Shown here one piece after another: positions 1-7,309 of a DNA stretch of 9,242 nucleotides. Where the stretch lies: contig DATIFQ010000173.1 in NCBI GenBank assembly GCA_035455185.1, positions 1 through 9,242 on the forward strand, read 5' to 3'. The stretch comes from JAEHDI01 sp035455185 (GTDB taxonomy: Bacteria; Acidobacteriota; Terriglobia; Bryobacterales; Bryobacteraceae). The first letter of the stretch is position 1; each line of letters begins with the position of its first letter. Both the position numbers and the translations under genes were made by a program. The notes beneath the pieces are model-generated. The model made no database searches, was not told where the DNA came from, and saw only the letters and a list, made by a program, of their open reading frames with translations.

Positions 1-2
1 AG

Positions 3-1940
3 GTGACCATCAGCTACGTCGAGATCCTGAAGTACGAGGCGGGCACGTATGAGTTCATGTTTCCGATGGTCGTCGGCCCGCGTTACATCCCCGGGCAGCC
101 CACCGGCAGGCAGGGGGGCGGCTGGGCTCCCGATACCGACCACGTGCCGGACGCCTCGCGGATTACCCCGCCGGTGGCAAAGCCGGGTACTCGCGCGGGT
201 CACGACATCTCCGTCGAAGTCTCCTTGGACGCCGGCGTGCCGATTGACGCGCTCCGCGCCACCACGCACGAGGTCGATGTCGAGCGACCGGGCACGAACC
301 GGGCCGTCGTTCGCTTGCGCGACAAAGCCGTCATCCCGAACAAAGACTTCATTCTTCGCTACGACGTCGCCGGTCGAAAGATCGAGGACGCCGTACTCAC
401 TCATCGCGCCGGCCGGGGCGGGTTCTTTACGCTGATCCTCCAACCGCCGGAGCGCGTTACGGCCGAGGACGTGACGCCGAAGGAACTGGTGTTCGTGCTG
501 GACACGTCCGGATCCATGTCCGGATTCCCGATCGACAAAGCCAAGGAGACGATGAAGCTCGCAATCGACGGCCTCTACCCCCAGGACACTTTCAACCTCA
601 TTACCTTCGCCGGTGATACCCGTATCCTGTTCCCGGAACCGGTTCCGGCGACGCCGGAGAACGTCCGCAAGGCGCAGGAGTTTCTTGCTTCGCGCTCGGG
701 CGGCGGAGGCACCGAAATGATGAAAGCGATCCGTGCGGCGCTCGATCCGTCGGATTCGCAGTCCCATATCCGGATCGTCTGCTTCATGACCGACGGCTAC
801 GTCGGCAACGACATGGAGATCATCGCCGAGGTCCAAAAGCACCCCAACGCACGCGTCTTCTCCTTTGGAATCGGCAGCTCGGTGAACCGCTTCCTGCTTG
901 ACAAGATGGCCGAGCAGGGCCGCGGAGAGGTCGAGTACGTCGCTCTGAACGACGACGGCTCGGCGGCGGCGCGGCGCTTCCATGAGCGAGTCCGCAGCCC
1001 GCTGCTAACCGACGTGACAGTGGACTGGAGCGGTCTGCCCGTGACCGACGTTTACCCGAAGCGAATTCCGGATCTGTTCAGCGCGAAGCCTGTCGTGCTG
1101 ACCGGACGCTTCTCGGCGCCGGCCCGGGGTTTCATCCACCTGCGCGGGATGATTTCGGGCAGGCCCGTGACAAGGGACATCCGCGTGGACCTTCCCGCTG
1201 CCGAACCACGCCACGACGTGCTCGCGACGCTGTGGGCTCGGACGCGCGTGGATGACCTGATGGGGCAGGACTACGCGGGCATCCAGCAAGGCACAGCGCG
1301 CACCGACGTCCGTGAGGCGATTACGCAGCTCGGGCTCGACTATCGCCTGATGACGCAATTCACCTCGTTTGTCGCCGTCGAAGAGATGACCGTCACCACC
1401 GGCGGAGAGCCGCGAAGAGTCGAAGTGCCGGTGGAGTTGCCGGAGGGCGTCAGCTACGAAGGGGTGTTCGGCAAGGACGAGGCGCCACAGATGATGCGCG
1501 CGAAGTCGTTCTCCGGTGTTGGCGGCGTAGTGGGCGGCGTCATGTCCAGTGCTAAACCGATGGCGGCGCCCGCACGTTTGGCGCAGGCAATCGAGGTCGA
1601 CCGCCGGGACGCTCCTGCCATAACGCCGGCCGAGCGCAAGAGGCGGGAGTTGCTGTCGAAGCTGCACCCCGCGTTGGCGGCGATCGTCGAGCGGATTGAG
1701 AAGCGCAGCCCGAATCCGGCGCCGGAGGAGCGCCGGCTTGTCAAAAACGGCAAAACCGACGTGCAGATCTGGCTCGCGAACACCACACCAGAGACGATTG
1801 CGGCGCTCAAGAGGTTGGGCTTCGAACTAGTGCTCGCTCCGAAGACCGCCAAGATGGTGATCGGGCGGCTGCCCGTCGAGAAACTGGCCGAGCTAGCGAA
1901 GCTGAACGCCGTGCGCTATGTTGCGCCGGCGGCCGGGTGA
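3..1940 (+). CDS. VIT and von Willebrand factor A domain protein, 5'-partial
   Basis: This is a probable exported or surface protein that binds ligands or partners through a metal-dependent vWA domain; no substrate can be named. The first visible codon is GTG, but residues 1-30 read as the last strands of a VIT domain (SYVEILKYEAGTYEF, then FPMVVGPRYIPG). The true start therefore lies left of the window and most of the VIT domain is missing. A linker with a beta-rich segment follows (about 66-150). The vWA domain covers about 160-330 with an intact MIDAS site: D167-T-S-G-S171, T237 in the GGGGTE loop and D264 in MTDG. The motif YRLMTQFTSFVAVE (447-460) is typical of bacterial VIT-vWA proteins. 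Residues 500-545 are a Gly/Ala-rich linker. A small C-terminal domain (about 585-645, ending LNAVRYVAPA) has no membrane anchor or sorting motif. The gene converges on the transglutaminase gene, with stops 6 bases apart. Family assignment is secure; role is unknown. Confidence 0.9.
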   Translation: MTISYVEILKYEAGTYEFMFPMVVGPRYIPGQPTGRQGGGWAPDTDHVPDASRITPPVAKPGTRAGHDISVEVSLDAGVPIDALRATTHEVDVERPGTNRAVVRLRDKAVIPNKDFILRYDVAGRKIEDAVLTHRAGRGGFFTLILQPPERVTAEDVTPKELVFVLDTSGSMSGFPIDKAKETMKLAIDGLYPQDTFNLITFAGDTRILFPEPVPATPENVRKAQEFLASRSGGGGTEMMKAIRAALDPSDSQSHIRIVCFMTDGYVGNDMEIIAEVQKHPNARVFSFGIGSSVNRFLLDKMAEQGRGEVEYVALNDDGSAAARRFHERVRSPLLTDVTVDWSGLPVTDVYPKRIPDLFSAKPVVLTGRFSAPARGFIHLRGMISGRPVTRDIRVDLPAAEPRHDVLATLWARTRVDDLMGQDYAGIQQGTARTDVREAITQLGLDYRLMTQFTSFVAVEEMTVTTGGEPRRVEVPVELPEGVSYEGVFGKDEAPQMMRAKSFSGVGGVVGGVMSSAKPMAAPARLAQAIEVDRRDAPAITPAERKRRELLSKLHPALAAIVERIEKRSPNPAPEERRLVKNGKTDVQIWLANTTPETIAALKRLGFELVLAPKTAKMVIGRLPVEKLAELAKLNAVRYVAPAAG

Positions 1941-1946
1941 GGCGGC

Positions 1947-4064
1947 TCAGGCGGAGCGCTCGAGCTGGTCGAGCAACGACGTGATGACGGGGGCGGCCTC
2001 CAGGTTGCCCCCGAATCGCAGTTCGTTGTACGCAGCGGTTAGCCTGCGCACCACGTCAGCCGTCGCAGACGGCGGCAACTGGCGGGCGAACTCGCCCGGC
2101 GTGAGCCACGCTGGCCTCTCGAACCCGCGTCGCTTGAGAAGGGCAAGCATGCGTTCGTAGAGGATCGTGGCGTCCGAGGCCTGGGCCTCGCCCCGGCGCA
2201 CTTTCTGGACGCGCACCAGCGTCCACAGGCGGCGCCAGAGCTCCGGTCCGGCCACACGAAGAAGAATCACAAAGCCCGCCAGGCACAAAAGGAAGAACCC
2301 AAACCGTCCGAGAAACACCGCAGTCCGCGTCCACAAGGCGAACGCAGCCAGCCGCACCTGGTCGCGCCAGCGCGTGCCGAAGCCGCGGCCCGAATCCCCC
2401 ATCTTGAGGGCCAGAGTCAACTGGCGCTCGCGATCGTACCCCACCACCCAGTCCTGCCAGAACATCTCGGCCGCGTCCATGTACAGCGCCAGCTTTGCCA
2501 GCAGCGCCGGGGACCGCCGCGACAGGTCAGGCGGGGTCGGATCGAACGTAGTCCACCCCTGCCCCGCCATCCAGGCTTCGACCCAACTGTGCGCGTCCGA
2601 GGCCCGCACCACGTACCAGCCGCTGATCGGATTGAACACACCGGTCTGAAAGCCTGTAACCACCCGGGAAGGAATGCCGATCGTGCGCAGCATGACTGCC
2701 ATCGAAGAGGCGAAGTATTCGCAGTGCCCTTTTTTCCGCTCGAACAGAAAGTGGGCGATCGGATCGCTCACTGCTCGCACGGGCAGCTCCGTGGTGTAGG
2801 CGTAACTTCTGCGGAGATACGCCGCGATGGCGCGGGCGCGCTGTTCGTCGGAGGCGGAACCGCCCGTGACACGGCTGGCAAGTTCGCGGACCCTCGCGTC
2901 TTCGGGCGGAAGCTGCAGGTAGTCTTTCGATGGGGCCGTGGAGGGCGGCCAGACGCCGCGGTCACCGGCGCGCAGCTCGGGGTCGACATAGCTGCTCGCG
3001 TGGTAGCGAAGGCCGGTGGAGCTTGGGTAACCGAGACGGTAGGTGTCCGTCGCGCTGCGCAACACCATCGGAGAGTTGATCCAAAGCACCTCGGGGACTC
3101 CGGCGAAGAATAGCGCATCGGAGACCGTGGGTTCGACCTGCACCTCATAAAGAACACGGCTGCCCTCGCGCCTGCGCTGGTCGTCCCCGGCGACAATGAG
3201 TCGGCCTTCCTCGACCCGGAGCAGGTTGCCCGTGGTGACCGGGTTATACCAGCGGCGGCCGTCGAAGCTGCTCAACGCCGCGCCGCGCCATCGCAGCATG
3301 TACGCCGGGACCTTGCCCTCGACGCGAACGTGCATCACCGGCGTGTTCTGCTGAAGAATCTCGCCGATCTGCCCGAGACGGACTTCATTTGAGAAACCCG
3401 GCAGTTGGTAACGCTCGGAAGCGAGGCGCTGGAAGGCTGCGTGCGCGGTCCGCGGCAGCAGGAAGAAAAGCCCCGCCGTCAGCGACAGGACGCCGAGCGC
3501 GATCACGACACTGAGCGAGGCGAGGCGCAGATGGAAACGCCGGAGGCCGCCGCGCGCCACGGCGCCCGGCCGGCGGGTCGTGCGGCGGATTTCCGAGCTG
3601 GCGAACGTCGCCACCGCGAATAACAGAAAAAGGGCCAAAAATACGAAGAAATTGACGTTCGTCGAAAGGATCGAGGCCGCCAGCAGCTCGAGAAAGGCGA
3701 TGATCTTCACGTAGACGAAGTCGCGGTTGGTTCGCGCCGTCAGGATCTTTACGACGGCGAGAAAGCACACCAGATGCACTGTGGCGCCGAGAAAGTCTCG
3801 GGAAATCGCCAGGTAGTCCAGCGCATAGAAACCGAGGTAGGCCAGCGTGAGGAGGGCCACCGTGCGCGGGGAGATCTCGAATCGCACGATGCCGAGAACC
3901 AGCAAGGCGCGCAGGAGGAGTCCCGCGGCGGTCAGAATCGCGGTCGGAGCGTCCAGATATCCGGAGCCGGCGACGGCGAGAAAGCCGCTCGAAACCAAAC
4001 CCAGCAGGGACAGCTCGAAAAAACGGTCCGCCAGGCGGGCGGCGGTTGCAGCCGGACGCACCAT
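1947..4064 (-). CDS. TgpA-like membrane transglutaminase (DUF3488 / transglutaminase core / DUF4129)
   Basis: This is a 705-residue inner-membrane protein with a transglutaminase-like cysteine protease fold. Residues 1-205 hold about seven hydrophobic segments (roughly 15-35, 41-60, 66-86, 91-109, 117-135, 137-155, 182-203), matching DUF3488. An extracytoplasmic region follows, with the transglutaminase core at about 385-512. The catalytic triad is visible: C448 in KKGHCEYFASS, H492 in SDAHSWVEAW and D508 in FDPTPP. Another membrane segment (about 583-604) precedes a cytoplasmic tail (about 633-703, with TPGEFARQLP) resembling DUF4129. This is the domain order and length of Pseudomonas TgpA. 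The ATG at 4064 has a weak GAAG ribosome site 5 bases upstream. TgpA genes usually follow a MoxR ATPase and a DUF58 protein; neither is here. Instead a lipoprotein gene lies 46 bases upstream and a vWA gene converges from the other side. The fold is certain; substrate and physiological role are not. Confidence 0.93.
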   Translation of the reverse strand: MVRPAATAARLADRFFELSLLGLVSSGFLAVAGSGYLDAPTAILTAAGLLLRALLVLGIVRFEISPRTVALLTLAYLGFYALDYLAISRDFLGATVHLVCFLAVVKILTARTNRDFVYVKIIAFLELLAASILSTNVNFFVFLALFLLFAVATFASSEIRRTTRRPGAVARGGLRRFHLRLASLSVVIALGVLSLTAGLFFLLPRTAHAAFQRLASERYQLPGFSNEVRLGQIGEILQQNTPVMHVRVEGKVPAYMLRWRGAALSSFDGRRWYNPVTTGNLLRVEEGRLIVAGDDQRRREGSRVLYEVQVEPTVSDALFFAGVPEVLWINSPMVLRSATDTYRLGYPSSTGLRYHASSYVDPELRAGDRGVWPPSTAPSKDYLQLPPEDARVRELASRVTGGSASDEQRARAIAAYLRRSYAYTTELPVRAVSDPIAHFLFERKKGHCEYFASSMAVMLRTIGIPSRVVTGFQTGVFNPISGWYVVRASDAHSWVEAWMAGQGWTTFDPTPPDLSRRSPALLAKLALYMDAAEMFWQDWVVGYDRERQLTLALKMGDSGRGFGTRWRDQVRLAAFALWTRTAVFLGRFGFFLLCLAGFVILLRVAGPELWRRLWTLVRVQKVRRGEAQASDATILYERMLALLKRRGFERPAWLTPGEFARQLPPSATADVVRRLTAAYNELRFGGNLEAAPVITSLLDQLERSA

Positions 4065-4082
4065 TGCATCTTCATTGTATCA

Positions 4083-4111
4083 ACGCACGCCTTAACGGCC
4101 CTGGCGTGCGT
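4083..4111 (-). repeat. 9-bp perfect inverted repeat between lipoprotein and transglutaminase genes
   Basis: The arms ACGCACGCC (4083-4091) and GGCGTGCGT (4103-4111) are perfect reverse complements around an 11-base loop. In the leftward transcript the hairpin begins at the last base of the lipoprotein stop codon and ends 18 bases before the transglutaminase ATG. It fills most of the 46-base gap. The bases after the stem on the transcribed strand (TTGATACAATGAAG) are not a T-run, so a full intrinsic terminator is not supported. A partial terminator, an RNA-stabilising or processing stem, or a protein-binding dyad are all possible. Confidence 0.5.
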
Positions 4112-4521
4112 CACTGCAGCGATTTCAAGTGCTGCTCTATCAGCCTCGCGAACGCGAACAGCCGCGGCTTTCCGGCGCCGCCTGACTCGGCCACCACCAA
4201 ATACGGCCCGTGGTGAAAATGGACCGCGTTTTCGGCGACCCGCCACTTCTGGTTCAGCTCGAAGGCGCTGACTGCCGAGCCCATCTCGTAGATGGTGAGC
4301 TCGACGTCTCCGGGACCGCTGTAACGGGCGTGGATGACGCGCCGGGGGCCAAGTTGCCGGACGGTATCCGGCGCTTCCGCGGGAGGCGCGGTGCGCACGT
4401 CACTCCGTGTCCAACCCTCTCCGGGCGAGATCGGAAGCAGTTCGTCCGGCGGACGCTCGGACCGCCCGCAACCTGCGGCGGCAACGGCGAGCATGAGACA
4501 ATCGCGGCGGCTCATCCGCAT
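4111..4521 (-). CDS. Small predicted lipoprotein, DUF6599-like
   Basis: This is a protein of up to 136 residues of unknown function, probably anchored to a membrane by lipid. The N-terminus has twin arginines (SRRDCLML), a short hydrophobic stretch and a lipobox ending AAGC, with C18 as the lipidated residue. The RR pair also resembles a Tat signal, so Sec versus Tat export is unclear. Residues 64-94 (YSGPGDVELTIYEMGS, then AFELNQKWR) resemble the DUF6599 pattern, in which an 'iYeMGs..aAF' segment recurs; this match is from memory and tentative. The coordinates give the outermost ATG. A second ATG at 4513-4515 is better placed, with AAGG 7 bases upstream, whereas AAGG is only 1 base from the first ATG; this gives 134 residues with the same signal. 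The gene is probably co-transcribed with the downstream transglutaminase gene. It is transcribed divergently from the isomerase gene, with only 23 bases between the outermost starts. Confidence 0.75.
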   Translation of the reverse strand: MRMSRRDCLMLAVAAAGCGRSERPPDELLPISPGEGWTRSDVRTAPPAEAPDTVRQLGPRRVIHARYSGPGDVELTIYEMGSAVSAFELNQKWRVAENAVHFHHGPYLVVAESGGAGKPRLFAFARLIEQHLKSLQ

Positions 4522-4544
4522 GCCTTATATGCTAAAACGAGTAG
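4522..4544. promoter_or_regulatory. Short AT-rich divergent intergenic spacer, candidate promoter region
   Basis: This 23-base spacer between two divergent genes is a notably AT-rich patch in a GC-rich window. On the plus strand it contains TATGCT (4528-4533), and on the minus strand TATAAG, both loosely like a -10 box. I could not pair either with a convincing -35 box at 16-18 bases. If these are real -10 boxes, the leaders would be very short, or the upstream elements lie inside the neighbouring coding regions. The minus strand also carries AAGG (4523-4526), a plausible ribosome site for the lipoprotein gene. Confidence 0.3.
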
Positions 4545-6431
4545 GTGCTTCTCTCGCTGTTCCACGACAATCCGCCCTCCGCAAGTTACGCTGAGCGATT
4601 CGAAAAAGAGCGGGTGCTGGAACGGCTCCGGTCGCTGGATGCGAAGGTGCGGCGCGACGGGCCCGCTACCCTGGATCCCGCCAAGGACCTGCTGGCGAGG
4701 ATTGGGACCGAGTCCGATGAGACCGGCCGCGTCACGAAATACTCGTACGGTGTCTTCAATCTGAGCTGGCAGGCGCAACGGCATCCCGAGTGGGCCCAAC
4801 TGGTGACCGCCGAGGTGCGGGAGATCCAGCAGCGAATCCGTGAGCGCCACAATAGACCCCTGCGATTCCTGGTCTGGGCGGGCATGGGAGGTTCGGCCGA
4901 GGACAAGTCCATGTACAATGCGGCCGGATTGCTCCGGCGGGGCGTTCGCTGTTACGTACTCGACTCAACCGATCCGTCGAAGCTCAAGCACATTCTCGAG
5001 GACATGCGGAGGCGGTCCGGATTGACCACTGCCGATGTCCTGCGAAGCTCGCTGGTTGTCGGCATGGCGATGGGCATGACGTCGTACGAGCCGGTGATCA
5101 ACCTCGAGAAACTTGCGGCGTTGTACCAGAAGCACGGCATCGACAGCCGTCCGAACTTTCTCTACATGACGCTGCCCGGTTCGCTGCTCGACCGGTTCGC
5201 GCGCAAGCACGGCTATCGGCGGGTCGAACTGCAGCTCGACAATGGGAATACCACGGCCGGACGTCACAGCAGCCCGCTGACTCGCGGGAGCCTATACCCG
5301 CTGGCGCTGTGCCGGGCGGATCTGCGCGGGTGGATCGAGGGCACGTTCCTCTCGGACGAGGAGATCCGGTCCGCGTGGCGGCTCTCGGCGTTCATCCATG
5401 CCCAGGGGACGGCCGACCGGGACAAGCTGACACTGCTATTGCCCAAGCCATGGGCCGGCGCTTGCATCTGGACAAAGCAGAACTTCGAGGAAAGCCTCGG
5501 CAAGTGCGAAAAACTCGGTTTGAAAATCGTCATCGAGGATCGGCCGAAACTCGCCAACTACCGCTCTCCCAAAGACCCCCTTCGGCAAAGGTCGTTTTTC
5601 GCCGTCCAGATGAAGGGCGCGCGTGACGAGGAAACAAAGAAGGTCTCCCTTCTGCGGCGCTCAGGGTATCCGGTGGCCGTGCTTGCGCTGCCGGAAGGTA
5701 CCCCACTCTCGCGGTACATGCAGTTCATTCATTACACGGTCTTCGGGGTGGCATACCTGCGCGAGATGAACTTCGTCACGCAGCCCGGCGTCGAACTCTA
5801 CAAGGCAATCACAAACCGCATTTACTCGGAAGCGCGGAACGCCGGCGGCATCGACAAGAGCCGGGCGTGGCAGAGCTTCATGAAGTCCGACCGGCGGGTC
5901 GAATGGCGCGGAGCGATTACACTCCATCACAGCCACGCCGGGACCGCTGGAGATACGGCCGGCATGGAGGCGCCGCAGCTCTACGCGCACCTCGTGAAGC
6001 AATTGCACGGCGAGGGAAAAGTGGACTACGCGGAGCTGACGTTCTTCGGCGATATGCGTTACTCGCCCCGAGGGCGGCGGATGCGAACCCGGCTGGACCG
6101 CGCCGCGGAGTCCCTCTTCCGTTCGCGGCTAAAGCTCCCGGTCGATATCCATGAGGGACCGGCGATGAATCACTCGTATCATGAGATGATCATCGGACAT
6201 GGGAAATGCTTCTCCACGGTGCTAATCGCCGACAGACAGGAGACGTTGCCCGCCGCGGAATACACGGCGGACTACCACCGCGCGCAGTTCCTTGCCACAC
6301 AACTCGCGCTCGCGGAGAGGCGCCGTCCCGTGGTGGCGATCACGGTAAAGGACCTGGAAGAGGACACGCTCCAACGGCTGGATGACTTCTTTCACCAAGC
6401 TGCGGCGCACTTGAGGACCGCCCGGATTTGA
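4545..6431 (+). CDS. Phosphoglucose isomerase-like protein (SIS fold, Tal-Pgi C-terminal type)
   Basis: This 628-residue protein probably interconverts glucose-6-phosphate and fructose-6-phosphate in the cytoplasm. Family motifs appear in order: sugar-phosphate loop AGMGGS (112-117); GRHSSPLTRGSLYPL (239-253), matching the family's GGRxSxLTxxGLLP; DRDKLTLLLP (291-300); FEESLGK (314-320), matching the catalytic-Glu ESTGK motif, with E316 as the likely base; and QPGVELYK (413-420), with K420 as the conserved lysine. The region from about 480 (DYAELTFFGD; GPAMNHSYHEMIIGHGK at 538-554; AQFLATQLA; VVAITV) follows the C-terminal part of transaldolase/isomerase fusions (DYVALxAY, GPRFLHSTGQLHKGG, AQAxGDLxAL). 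No transaldolase domain is present. Several motif positions are diverged, so catalysis is likely but unproven. An in-frame TAG directly precedes the GTG at 4545, making this the longest possible start; GTG at 4614 is an alternative. It leads the run with the microprotein, rph and rdgB. Confidence 0.8.
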   Translation: MLLSLFHDNPPSASYAERFEKERVLERLRSLDAKVRRDGPATLDPAKDLLARIGTESDETGRVTKYSYGVFNLSWQAQRHPEWAQLVTAEVREIQQRIRERHNRPLRFLVWAGMGGSAEDKSMYNAAGLLRRGVRCYVLDSTDPSKLKHILEDMRRRSGLTTADVLRSSLVVGMAMGMTSYEPVINLEKLAALYQKHGIDSRPNFLYMTLPGSLLDRFARKHGYRRVELQLDNGNTTAGRHSSPLTRGSLYPLALCRADLRGWIEGTFLSDEEIRSAWRLSAFIHAQGTADRDKLTLLLPKPWAGACIWTKQNFEESLGKCEKLGLKIVIEDRPKLANYRSPKDPLRQRSFFAVQMKGARDEETKKVSLLRRSGYPVAVLALPEGTPLSRYMQFIHYTVFGVAYLREMNFVTQPGVELYKAITNRIYSEARNAGGIDKSRAWQSFMKSDRRVEWRGAITLHHSHAGTAGDTAGMEAPQLYAHLVKQLHGEGKVDYAELTFFGDMRYSPRGRRMRTRLDRAAESLFRSRLKLPVDIHEGPAMNHSYHEMIIGHGKCFSTVLIADRQETLPAAEYTADYHRAQFLATQLALAERRRPVVAITVKDLEEDTLQRLDDFFHQAAAHLRTARI

Positions 6432-6451
6432 GACGATAGGATCGACCGCGC

Positions 6452-6586
6452 ATGGGTAAATTCAAGCTGGCGGGAAGAAAGAAGAAGAGCCAGAAGCCGG
6501 GCGGAGCAATACCATGTATCGCTCTTATCGTCATCGGCATCGTCCTGCTGTCCCTGCTGTTCTACGCGATCCTGAAATCGGGTTAA
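6452..6586 (+). CDS. 44-residue single-pass membrane microprotein
   Basis: This small gene fills the gap between the isomerase and rph. ATG at 6452 opens 44 codons ending with TAA at 6584-6586. The N-terminus is very basic (KFKLAGRKKKSQK, residues 3-15), then GGAIPC, then one hydrophobic helix at about 20-41 (IALIVIGIVLLSLLFYAI) and a short KSG tail. By the positive-inside rule the N-terminus is cytoplasmic. An AGGA sequence lies 10 bases upstream of the ATG, an acceptable ribosome site. The gene starts 20 bases after the isomerase stop and ends 3 bases before the rph ATG, so it is probably co-transcribed and translationally coupled to rph. I do not recognise a named family and assign no function. 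The reading frame, clean membrane-protein composition and exact fit in the gap support it; conservation has not been tested. Confidence 0.65.
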   Translation: MGKFKLAGRKKKSQKPGGAIPCIALIVIGIVLLSLLFYAILKSG

Positions 6587-6589
6587 GCA

Positions 6590-7309
6590 ATGCGATCGGA
6601 TAACCGTCTGCCGGGCCAGATGCGCCCGGTGCATATCGTCACCGACTACCTGAAGACCGCCGAGGGCTCCGCTCTGATCGAGGTCGGCAGCACACGGGTG
6701 TTGTGTGCCGCCTCTGTGGAGCAGACGGTGCCGCAATTCCTCCGGGGCGGCGGGAAAGGATGGGTAACGGCGGAGTATTCGATGCTTCCGCGCGCCACCG
6801 TCACGCGAACGCCGCGCGAGATTTCCAGGGGGAAGCCCTCCGGCCGGACGCAGGAGATCCAGCGGCTGATCGGACGGTCGCTGCGGTCCGTAGTCGACCT
6901 GACCGCGCTCGGCGAGCAGACGATCATCCTGGACTGCGATGTTCTCCAGGCCGACGGTGGCACCCGGACGGCGGCGATCACCGGAGCCTTCGTCGCCCTC
7001 GGCCTCGCCGTCAAACGCCTCGTCGAATACGGTGCGCTGAAGACGATGCCGATCCGGGACTACGTCGCGGCGGTCAGCGCCGGTATTGTCGGCGGTGAGG
7101 CACTGCTCGATCTTTGTTACGAGGAAGACTCGCGAGCCGAAGTCGACATGAACATGGTCATGACCGGACGCGGGGGGTTTGTCGAATTACAGGCAACCGC
7201 CGAGCAGTCGCCGTTTGCTGACGGACAACTCGGTGAGTTGCTCGCCCTGGGCCGTAATGCGATCGTGCAACTGGTCGAGACCCAGAGGGGCATTCTCAAG
7301 CTGTGGTGA
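6590..7309 (+). CDS. rph: Ribonuclease PH
   Basis: This 239-residue, full-length phosphorolytic 3'-5' exoribonuclease trims the 3' ends of tRNA precursors using inorganic phosphate and works as a hexameric ring in the cytoplasm. The start is typical of the family (MRSDNRLPGQMRPV). The hallmark segment at about 81-104 (TPREISRGKPSGRTQEIQRL and IGRSLR) carries the arginines of the active-site and phosphate-binding region. The segment DCDVLQADGGTRTAAITGAFVAL (about 115-137) includes the conserved phosphate-site arginine in GGTRT. The C-terminal half has the usual DLCYEEDSRAEVDMNMVMTG and GGFVELQATAEQSPF motifs. No key residue appears to be missing. It begins 3 bases after the microprotein stop and its stop overlaps the start of rdgB, so the genes are very likely translated from one mRNA. 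The rph-rdgB pairing is common in bacteria. Confidence 0.97.
   Translation: MRSDNRLPGQMRPVHIVTDYLKTAEGSALIEVGSTRVLCAASVEQTVPQFLRGGGKGWVTAEYSMLPRATVTRTPREISRGKPSGRTQEIQRLIGRSLRSVVDLTALGEQTIILDCDVLQADGGTRTAAITGAFVALGLAVKRLVEYGALKTMPIRDYVAAVSAGIVGGEALLDLCYEEDSRAEVDMNMVMTGRGGFVELQATAEQSPFADGQLGELLALGRNAIVQLVETQRGILKLW

Noticed and set aside
1005..1667. 220-residue minus-strand frame opposite the VIT-vWA gene
   Set aside because: Composition is Arg/His/Gly-rich with no motif, and it lies fully antisense to a clear domain protein. It is a GC-rich shadow frame.
2167..3113. Overlapping plus-strand frames of 160 and 174 residues opposite the transglutaminase gene
   Set aside because: No recognisable domain, and the real gene on the other strand has an intact catalytic triad and membrane segments.
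1..4521. Anti-phage or MoxR-vWA type system
   Set aside because: A vWA protein and a transglutaminase are present, but no AAA ATPase, nuclease or other effector lies in the window, and both families have ordinary envelope roles.
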